Shown here: piece after piece, positions 58,969 to 64,000 of the stretch | Numbering within the stretch: position 1 is the stretch's first letter | How the letters are laid out: each line of letters opens with the position of its first letter | IMG/VR virus record: IMGVR_UViG_3300032293_000933 | Coordinates: 35,166-99,165 of that record | DNA: 64,000 nt | Strand: one strand, 5' to 3' | Origin: a virus | The notes under the pieces: model-generated | What the model was told of the DNA's origin: nothing | Database searches by the model: none | What the model saw: only the letters and a program-made list of their open reading frames with translations | Position numbers and translations under genes: made by a program

Positions 58969-59149
58969 ACTACAACTGGATATAATGTGGACTGTTGCCA
59001 CATCAACCAGTATTGAAACTGGCACAAGACCCCATTACGGGTTTGCCGACCTGCTGTATGATTACCTCACAGACAACCTCAAAAACAAATACGGAGTTGA
59101 ACTCTACTATGAACCTCAAAGAGAAGAAGGCACTACTCAAACGCCTTGA
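58949..59149 (+). CDS. 66-residue protein, unknown
   Basis: Opens MKNLPDKLQLDIMWTVATST in the tail of the previous gene (20-base overlap). HYGFADLLYDYLTDNLKNKY is the only striking stretch. No family recognised. Confidence 0.5.
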   Translation: MKNLPDKLQLDIMWTVATSTSIETGTRPHYGFADLLYDYLTDNLKNKYGVELYYEPQREEGTTQTP

Positions 59150-59366
59150 ACAGACAGGCACAACCTGTATGGATTGTGGACAAAAGTATGGCGTCTATTC
59201 AGTCGGTTGTTCATCTGTCTGGAATGGTAAGTGTGGTGTGTGTGGTGAAGAGAAACGGGTGACTGAATCCCGTGACTTTGCTTACTTTATTACTGGTATT
59301 CGCAAACTGAAACTGGAGATTCAAAATGAGAAGAGTAACAGTCAGACCCAAAAGCAAGAAGGCTAA
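59109..59366 (+). CDS. small zinc-ribbon-like protein
   Basis: An 85-residue protein. TTCMDCGQKYGVYSVGC and WNGKCGVCGEEKRVTES give two CxxC pairs, a plausible zinc ribbon. The region DFAYFITGIRKLKLEI is helical. Its first 41 bases overlap the previous gene and its last 41 the next. Possibly binds DNA or RNA. Confidence 0.6.
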   Translation: MNLKEKKALLKRLEQTGTTCMDCGQKYGVYSVGCSSVWNGKCGVCGEEKRVTESRDFAYFITGIRKLKLEIQNEKSNSQTQKQEG

Positions 59367-59520
59367 GAACCGCCTTGCTAATATGATGGACAACAATCCT
59401 ATCTGCATTGTAGAGCAGGACAAAGGTGACGGTATGATGTTTCTTGCATCAGAGAACCAGAAATACTTTTTCTGGGTGAATATTAACGATTTTTGGGAAT
59501 GTGATTGGGAGGTATTATGA
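59326..59520 (+). CDS. 64-residue protein, paralogue of the 42701 gene
   Basis: MRRVTVRPKSKKAKNRLANM, then ICIVEQDKGDGMMFLASENQ and KYFFWVNINDFWECDWEVL. The layout, ending in YFxWV...W, follows the 42701 protein. It overlaps the zinc-ribbon gene and the nuclease gene (ATGA). Confidence 0.55.
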   Translation: MRRVTVRPKSKKAKNRLANMMDNNPICIVEQDKGDGMMFLASENQKYFFWVNINDFWECDWEVL

Positions 59521-60107
59521 TTACAGTTCATGAAGCTGCAAAAAGATTGTCCATGGTTGACACTTCTACTATTTCTGCCCCATCTAAAGATAAAGGTTCT
59601 CGGGGAAAATTAGTACAAGATGCTTTAAATATTCCTAATACAAAAGCATTAAAAGATTGTCTTGATGGAGATGTAAAAGTCTTTAAAATTGGACAAACAG
59701 TTGCCATTACTATGTTGGGTCATTGTTTAGATGAAATTATATCTAAATCTGTAGAGTTTGAAGATTCTAAAGTTTTTGCAAAATTAGAAAAAACTTTATT
59801 TGTTGGATTTGACAAACAAAATAACTTTGTAGATGCTAAAGTAGTTGACCTTCTTTCAGATAAAGAACATTTTTATAAACTATCAGAAGATTATGGTTAT
59901 CTTTCTGCTGCTATTAGACACGCATATTTGACAAATCAATCACTTCATACAATTAGTGGTCCAAATAAAATTATGCAGATTCGCACTAAAGCAAGTAAAG
60001 GTAAAAATGGATATTCTCCTTTATGCTATAATGGTGTGGAGTTAAAAAATAAATCGATGGCATTTTATTTCCTATCCAAATATGTCAAGGATGTTATTTT
60101 AAAATGA
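59517..60107 (+). CDS. MutH/Sau3AI-family endonuclease
   Basis: A 196-residue protein. KGSRGKLVQDALNIPN, then KDCLDGDVKVFK (candidate active site D-x5-D-x-K; the middle acid is Asp where MutH has Glu), QTVAITML and near the end MQIRTKASKGKNGY and SMAFYFLSKYV match the MutH/Sau3AI/DpnII fold (MutH has LQIRPKAANAK and GFYLKKNF). These enzymes cut GATC. The Dam gene starts inside its last codons, so a GATC nuclease and methylase are paired. Confidence 0.75.
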   Translation: MITVHEAAKRLSMVDTSTISAPSKDKGSRGKLVQDALNIPNTKALKDCLDGDVKVFKIGQTVAITMLGHCLDEIISKSVEFEDSKVFAKLEKTLFVGFDKQNNFVDAKVVDLLSDKEHFYKLSEDYGYLSAAIRHAYLTNQSLHTISGPNKIMQIRTKASKGKNGYSPLCYNGVELKNKSMAFYFLSKYVKDVILK

Positions 60108-60919
60108 ATAAACCATTTTTAAAATGGGCAGGTAGCAAGTATCGTGTTCTGCCTCACATCTTGCCGTTGATTGGTTCTCCCAAACAATACATTGAACCAT
60201 TCTCTGGTTCAATGGCAGTTGCACTTAACGTAGCATCTGATTGTATGGTGTTGAATGATTTTAATAGTGATTTGATTTCTCTTTATCGTTATGTAATGAA
60301 TGACGAAGAGTTTGTTGATGATTGTGAGAAAGTGTGTGCTGATGGCAATAACCAAGAAGTTTTTTATCAGTATCGTGATATTTTCAATACAACCTCAGAT
60401 TCTCGTCATAAAGCGATTTTATTCATCTATTTGAATCGTCATTGTTTTAATGGGTTGACTCGTTATAACAAAAAGGGACAGTTCAATGTGCCTTTTGGTA
60501 AGTATAGTTCTCCATACTTCCCCCGTAAAGAAATGGAAAACTTCAAAGAAGTATTCAAGCAAAATCAATCTGTTCGTATGACTGCATATGACTTTGCTGC
60601 AGATGAATTGTATCAAAATATAGATTCCAACACAGTGGTTTATTTTGACCCACCATATCTGCCTATTAATGATACTGCATACTTCACTGATTATGCATCA
60701 TGTGGTTTTAATTATGCTGATCAAGTTCGTTTGCGTGATTTGGTTCTAAATCTTGCTAATCGTGGTGTTCGTGTTATTGTTAGCAATCATGACACTCCAG
60801 CAGCACGGGAATTATATTCCTCAGCATCTCTAACGACTATTGATGTTTCTAGAACAATTGCTGCAAACAAAAACTCAAGAGAAAAAGTTAAGGAGTTGCT
60901 TGCTGTCTGGAACAGTTGA
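60104..60919 (+). CDS. dam: Dam-type DNA adenine methyltransferase
   Basis: A 271-residue D12-class methylase (T4 Dam is 259). PFLKWAGSKYRVLPHILPL is the AdoMet motif X/I region, EPFSGSMAVAL motif I, FIYLNRHCFNGLTRYN a recognition loop, VVYFDPPYLPIND the DPPY catalytic motif (near residue 183). It adds N6-methyl groups, expected at GATC. It overlaps the MutH-like gene by four bases, giving an operon that could protect phage DNA from the neighbour nuclease. Codons are CGT-rich. Confidence 0.92.
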   Translation: MNKPFLKWAGSKYRVLPHILPLIGSPKQYIEPFSGSMAVALNVASDCMVLNDFNSDLISLYRYVMNDEEFVDDCEKVCADGNNQEVFYQYRDIFNTTSDSRHKAILFIYLNRHCFNGLTRYNKKGQFNVPFGKYSSPYFPRKEMENFKEVFKQNQSVRMTAYDFAADELYQNIDSNTVVYFDPPYLPINDTAYFTDYASCGFNYADQVRLRDLVLNLANRGVRVIVSNHDTPAARELYSSASLTTIDVSRTIAANKNSREKVKELLAVWNS

Positions 60920-61027
60920 TAAACTGTCCACTGGTGCCACATCAATTAAATTTATGGTTTATAATAACTTCGGTCCAAACACATGTTTGACTGAATTTAT
61001 GCTCTCTACTATCGAGGAAAATTGTTA

Positions 61028-61216
61028 ATGAAAACTTCTACTGCTCTTGGTGTTGCTTTTGGTGTAATTGTCCTTGCTGTTGCGGGACTATTCTTTGAAG
61101 CATGGTTGCTTGGACTGATTCTGTCTTGGTTTGGTGTATCCTTGACCTTCTGGCAGAACTTTGCTATTATCTTTCTTGCCAATCTTATTTTCAAATCTAA
61201 CGTATCTACAAAATGA
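61028..61216 (+). CDS. small membrane protein with two helices
   Basis: A 62-residue protein with two predicted transmembrane helices (TALGVAFGVIVLAVAGLFF and FWQNFAIIFLANLIF) and almost no polar mass. It overlaps the next gene (ATGA). No phage holin family is recognised, but the size would fit one. The 108 bases before it hold no convincing gene. Confidence 0.6.
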   Translation: MKTSTALGVAFGVIVLAVAGLFFEAWLLGLILSWFGVSLTFWQNFAIIFLANLIFKSNVSTK

Positions 61217-61635
61217 TTAAAGTGGTCTATAATGCCTGCTACGGTGGATTCAATCTGTCCCGTGAAGCATGTAAGCGTTATTGGGAACTTCAAGGCAAAG
61301 AAGTTTGGATTAAAGATGGTGACTTCATGGATATGTTCACTGTTTGGTTGGTTCCACCCGAAGAACGTCTTACAAAACCAGAACCCTGGTATTCTGCGCC
61401 AATTGAAGAACGGATTGCTTACAACAAAAAGCATTCCGAACAAACTTGGAATGACCATAATATTTCCCGTCACGATCCTATTCTTGTTCAAGTTGTAGAA
61501 GAACTGGGTGACAAAGCAAACGGAATGTGTGCTAAACTTGCTATTGATGAGGTCTCTGGTCCTTATCGTATTGATGAATATGATGGATTTGAGAGTGTTG
61601 TAGAACCCGATGGTTATGATTGGATTATTCCCTGA
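61213..61635 (+). CDS. conserved phage protein, VVYNACYGGF family
   Basis: A 140-residue protein. MIKVVYNACYGGFNLSREAC, then HDPILVQVVEELGDKANGMC and IDEYDGFESVVEPDGYDWI match a widespread tailed-phage family I remember, with no known function. The start overlaps the membrane protein stop. Confidence 0.75.
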   Translation: MIKVVYNACYGGFNLSREACKRYWELQGKEVWIKDGDFMDMFTVWLVPPEERLTKPEPWYSAPIEERIAYNKKHSEQTWNDHNISRHDPILVQVVEELGDKANGMCAKLAIDEVSGPYRIDEYDGFESVVEPDGYDWIIP

Positions 61636-61654
61636 ACTTTATTTGAGGTAAATT

Positions 61655-62059
61655 ATGAAACCTGATAACACTCTTCGTAACGCTAGTATCATTGGCGTTT
61701 CTTTTCTTTTGAGTCTGATGATTATCAATGCAGTGGTTGGACCTCTCTATAATGTGTGGGCACAATCTCTGCAAGGTAAGGCAGAACTTCAAAAAGCAGA
61801 ATACACTCGTCAGGTAGCAGTTCTTGAGGCACAAGCAAAGAAAGATAGTGCCCAACAACTTGCTGAGGCAGAGGTTATTCGTGCTGGTGGTGTTGCTAAA
61901 GCAAACCAAATCATCGGTGATTCGCTGAAAGACAACCGTGAGTATCTTCAGTATCTGTATATCACTGGATTGGAAGAAGGTTCTAACAAAGGTAACGTAA
62001 CTGTTTATGTGCCAACTGAAGGTGGTATGCCTGTTCCTACTCTTCAAATGAACAAATGA
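61655..62059 (+). CDS. membrane-anchored SPFH-like coiled-coil protein
   Basis: A 134-residue protein. A transmembrane segment (IIGVSFLLSLMIINAVVGPL) is followed by a helical stretch (VAVLEAQAKKDSAQQLAEAE, VIRAGGVAKANQIIGDSL) like the end of band-7/SPFH proteins, then a short polar tail (VPTEGGMPVP). It could scaffold at the inner membrane. A GAGG precedes the ATG. The overall family is uncertain. Confidence 0.6.
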   Translation: MKPDNTLRNASIIGVSFLLSLMIINAVVGPLYNVWAQSLQGKAELQKAEYTRQVAVLEAQAKKDSAQQLAEAEVIRAGGVAKANQIIGDSLKDNREYLQYLYITGLEEGSNKGNVTVYVPTEGGMPVPTLQMNK

Positions 62060-62241
62060 TGAAACCTAAGTTCCGTGTTATCTTGGAACAGGCAATTAGT
62101 GAGGGTGTGCGTTACGGTTATCGTCGCGCACACAAACATGTAGAAAATCCAACTGAAGAATCAATCTGTGAACAGATCGAAGAGCAGGTTATGTCTTCAA
62201 TCTATGAATACTTTACTTTTAATGATAATGACTCTGATTGA
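62056..62241 (+). CDS. 61-residue conserved protein
   Basis: MMKPKFRVILEQAISEGVRY followed by GYRRAHKHVENPTEESICEQ. Helical, conserved-looking in phage small-gene clusters. Starts in an overlap (ATGATGA) with the previous stop. Confidence 0.6.
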   Translation: MMKPKFRVILEQAISEGVRYGYRRAHKHVENPTEESICEQIEEQVMSSIYEYFTFNDNDSD

Positions 62242-62431
62242 TACGCTTGAATACTTCATTGATGATACTCAAGCACGTCTATCTGATATTGAATGGGAGA
62301 TCCGTGAAGAAACCAACTATGATGACGATGGACATCAAGAACGAATGGATCAATTCTGTGAAGAATATGATGAACACAAAGCACGATTAGAAGATCTTAA
62401 AACCATCAAATCTATTATTGAGGCACAATAA
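62228..62431 (+). CDS. 67-residue acidic helical protein
   Basis: MTLIDTLEYFIDDTQARLSD, coiled-coil throughout (HKARLEDLKTIKSIIEAQ). Starts within the previous gene, ends on the next ATG. Function unknown. Confidence 0.55.
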   Translation: MTLIDTLEYFIDDTQARLSDIEWEIREETNYDDDGHQERMDQFCEEYDEHKARLEDLKTIKSIIEAQ

Positions 62432-62643
62432 TGACTTACGACCAACTCTACGAGCACATCGTCAAGTATGTTGCTATGCCTCATACTACCATCACAGAGC
62501 ACGATCATCGTCGCACCTGCTTGATTCTTAGTGCATTCATGGAGTTTATTCTTGACTGCCAAGAAGAAGGTGTGGATGCGAATACTATTGATGTGACTGA
62601 TTTTATTCACAAAAAACTTGATATTCTGGAGGGTAAGAAATGA
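62431..62643 (+). CDS. 70-residue protein, unknown
   Basis: MTYDQLYEHIVKYVAMPHTT, then EHDHRRTCLILSAFMEFILD and DVTDFIHKKLDILEGKK. Helical. It overlaps neighbours by one and four bases. Unrecognised. Confidence 0.55.
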   Translation: MTYDQLYEHIVKYVAMPHTTITEHDHRRTCLILSAFMEFILDCQEEGVDANTIDVTDFIHKKLDILEGKK

Positions 62644-62930
62644 GCGGCGGGCACTTTGGAGATTGTGGTTACGATTACTACAAGGTAGCACAGTTTGCTG
62701 ATGAGTTGGAAGTGGAGATTGAGAATAATGGTAGAGAGGGAAATGTAGAGAATGATTATTGCTGGTATCCCAACCACGACCCTGATGTGATTGATGTTCT
62801 AGAGGAGCAACTCCCCAAACTGCGTAAGATGGCAGAGATTATGCGTCATATTGACTATTTGTATAGTGGTGACATTGGCGACGATGGTTTCCTGTTGCGT
62901 ATGAAAGAAACTGAGGTGAAGTACAAATGA
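62640..62930 (+). CDS. 96-residue conserved phage protein
   Basis: MSGGHFGDCGYDYYKVAQFA, then YPNHDPDVIDVLEEQLPKLR. The opening SGGHF and HDxxVID are a pattern I recall in short proteins of many phages. It may be a small fold of mixed alpha and beta structure. Overlaps both neighbours. Confidence 0.65.
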   Translation: MSGGHFGDCGYDYYKVAQFADELEVEIENNGREGNVENDYCWYPNHDPDVIDVLEEQLPKLRKMAEIMRHIDYLYSGDIGDDGFLLRMKETEVKYK

Positions 62931-63085
62931 CACACATCAACAAACAACACTGGGATGATCTTTATGCTCGTCTACATGATGCTTATGTGGAGTGTATGAA
63001 GCATAATAATCCCACATATGAACAGAAGATTGCCATGGTTTTAGACCACATGATTAAAAACAAAAAGTATTTGTATATTCGATGA
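62927..63085 (+). CDS. 52-residue protein, unknown
   Basis: MTHINKQHWDDLYARLHDAY, followed by VLDHMIKNKKYLYIR. Helical and basic. Starts in an ATGA overlap with the previous gene, ends in ATGA with the next. Confidence 0.5.
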   Translation: MTHINKQHWDDLYARLHDAYVECMKHNNPTYEQKIAMVLDHMIKNKKYLYIR

Positions 63086-63255
63086 TCAGAGCAATCCTAA
63101 ATCAGTTCCCTGCTCGCTATGGAACTTATTTTGCTGAAGGTAACAAAATCCGCCGAACATTCTCAAACGGATTTAGTTACATTGTAGAAGAATGTTGGTC
63201 ACCAGAAGAAGCACAACGCATCGTAAGTGACCTCAACTATCTTACGGGCAAATGA
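63082..63255 (+). CDS. 57-residue protein, unknown
   Basis: MIRAILNQFPARYGTYFAEG, then FSNGFSYIVEECWSPEEAQR. A short alpha-beta protein that overlaps both neighbours by four bases. Confidence 0.5.
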   Translation: MIRAILNQFPARYGTYFAEGNKIRRTFSNGFSYIVEECWSPEEAQRIVSDLNYLTGK

Positions 63256-63422
63256 CTGACAAACAAAAAGTAGAGGCACTTCAAGAGTTATGTGATAAAG
63301 TTATCAGTTCTCTTGAATTAACAGTCTATGATATTGATGACCCTTATGAGAGGTCAAAAGTAAATAAACTTGCTGACGGTTATTTTCAACAAATGCTCAA
63401 CATTATTCACTCAAATGACTAA
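63252..63422 (+). CDS. 56-residue helical protein, unknown
   Basis: MTDKQKVEALQELCDKVISS, then DPYERSKVNKLADGYFQQML. It overlaps its neighbours by four and eight bases. Not recognised. Confidence 0.5.
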   Translation: MTDKQKVEALQELCDKVISSLELTVYDIDDPYERSKVNKLADGYFQQMLNIIHSND

Positions 63423-63672
63423 AATCCAACTCAAAGCAATCACAGTTACTTACACCCGAACTCTCACAGTTGCTCCCACAACTGAAATGTTTGAGGACTG
63501 GGAGGATTACCCAGACCAAGAAGGATTTGAGAGTTTAGTGCTTAATGAATTGTTTGATAAAATCCATTATGAGATGGGAGGACCTGCAAATCCTATGCCT
63601 TACACTAATGTAGAACAGTTTGAAACCGTTGAGATTGACTGGGAGGGTGATGATGAGGAGGATGAAGAATGA
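63415..63672 (+). CDS. 85-residue acidic protein, unknown
   Basis: MTKIQLKAITVTYTRTLTVA begins a beta-rich protein ending in a run of acidic residues (EIDWEGDDEEDEE). It overlaps the previous gene by eight bases and the next by four. No family recognised. Confidence 0.5.
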   Translation: MTKIQLKAITVTYTRTLTVAPTTEMFEDWEDYPDQEGFESLVLNELFDKIHYEMGGPANPMPYTNVEQFETVEIDWEGDDEEDEE

Positions 63673-63848
63673 CTGACACCTGGAAGAAGTGGAACATCTG
63701 GACTTCTATTCATCTCTTTGAGTATTGTGTGTATTCTTGGAGAAATCATATGTGGAATCATCTTGATGGGTATCCTAATGAAACCAGAATGAGAAACTTG
63801 TTCTGGCACTATCTAAACTACGGCAACACAAACACTTATTATGACTAA
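63669..63848 (+). CDS. 59-residue aromatic-rich protein, unknown
   Basis: MTDTWKKWNIWTSIHLFEYC contains many Trp and Tyr residues; the remainder (NHMWNHLDGYPNETRMRNLF) is similar. Overlaps both neighbours. Possibly membrane-surface associated, but unproven. Confidence 0.45.
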   Translation: MTDTWKKWNIWTSIHLFEYCVYSWRNHMWNHLDGYPNETRMRNLFWHYLNYGNTNTYYD

Positions 63849-64000
63849 CGAAGAACTCCCAGTATCAAACGAATTCATCACATTTGTAAGAATTCAACTT
63901 GACCACGAACAAAGACAACAACTCCGTCGTTATCTAAATCTCCATTATCTTGGTGATGTAAATTGTAATGAGTATGATGAGAATATGAAAATTGTTCCCA
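63841..64000 (+). CDS. partial gene, cut by the window end
   Basis: An open frame from the ATG at 63841 to the last base, MTNEELPVSNEFITFVRIQL and on. It starts in an 8-base overlap with the previous gene. The first 53 residues show nothing recognisable; the gene continues beyond this window. Confidence 0.5.
   Translation, partial: MTNEELPVSNEFITFVRIQLDHEQRQQLRRYLNLHYLGDVNCNEYDENMKIVP

Noticed and set aside
60920-61027. A 24-residue frame (60953) and a longer frame running out of dam
   Set aside because: Both are very short or depend on reading inside dam; no start signal or family resemblance. I treat the 108 bases as a spacer.
1-64000. CRISPR array, insertion sequence or integrase
   Set aside because: I saw no regularly spaced repeats, no transposase or integrase motifs and no terminal inverted repeats in the window.

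Overview
The window is a 64 kb piece of a T4-like cyanomyovirus, most likely infecting marine Synechococcus or Prochlorococcus. T4-type proteins can be recognised for the baseplate and tail hub (gp4, gp5, gp26, gp27, gp48, gp51, gp53, gp54), for replication and late transcription (gp32, gp33, gp59), plus PhoH and ThyX. They are mixed with cyanobacterial or cyanophage-type genes (speD, a DUF1825 protein, a DUF4278-like protein, a small protein ending in a CP12-type motif). The DNA is AT-rich, genes are packed on the plus strand with frequent ATGA or TGATG overlaps, and there are no insertion sequences, rRNA genes or CRISPR arrays. No photosystem or carbon-metabolism genes such as psbA or talC lie in this part of the genome.

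Layout. 0-4.5 kb: carbamoyltransferase, conserved small cyanophage genes, a sulfotransferase-like gene and speD. 4.6-7.6 kb: sigma70-like promoters, small genes with a strong terminator, a 2OG-Fe(II) oxygenase and thyX. 7.8-11.5 kb: phoH, a PD-(D/E)XK nuclease, gp33, gp59, DUF1825 and gp32. 11.5-16.5 kb (minus strand): gp53 with an inserted beta-propeller, gp48, an unrecognised protein and gp4. 16.5-31.9 kb: gp54, gp26, gp51, two large membrane-motif tail proteins (one with lysozyme and M15 peptidase domains), gp27, a CP12-like protein, gp5, a separate spike-like beta-helix protein and virion proteins. 31.9-34 kb: tRNA-Gly, tRNA-Leu, tRNA-Thr, small genes and a fused carbohydrate-cluster oxygenase. 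34.1-40 kb: a 1942-residue fiber with a C-terminal S74 chaperone. 40-42.5 kb: an adenine methyltransferase split into two genes in reversed order, followed by an SF2 helicase. 42.5-53 kb: accessory island with two radical SAM proteins, several 2OG oxygenases, an RNA ligase, an HNH nuclease, a PNK-type 3'-phosphatase, a second carbamoyltransferase and two SGNH-like proteins. 53-57 kb: AbrB-like protein, two fiber-tip proteins and a tandem-domain 2OG oxygenase. 57-64 kb: chains of very small overlapping genes, interrupted by a MutH/Sau3AI-like endonuclease next to a Dam methylase.

How the parts work together. The 7.8-11.5 kb block covers replication and late-transcription factors, and the 11.5-40 kb block builds the contractile tail and fibers; several of those genes follow [A/G]ATAAATA boxes that look like T4-type late promoters. 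The most novel part is the scattered set of group-transfer, oxidation and hydrolase genes (two carbamoyltransferases, a sulfotransferase-like protein, two radical SAM paralogs, at least seven 2OG oxygenases, two SGNH-like proteins, a glycosyltransferase-like protein, a carbohydrate-cluster fusion). It reads as a phage-encoded modification pathway, perhaps for a glycan or virion surface, but its substrate cannot be read from sequence. Two defence or counter-defence candidates also stand out: an RNA-repair pair (ligase and 3'-phosphatase) and a GATC-type nuclease/methylase pair. Assignments come from reading motifs and remembered families; no database search was run.
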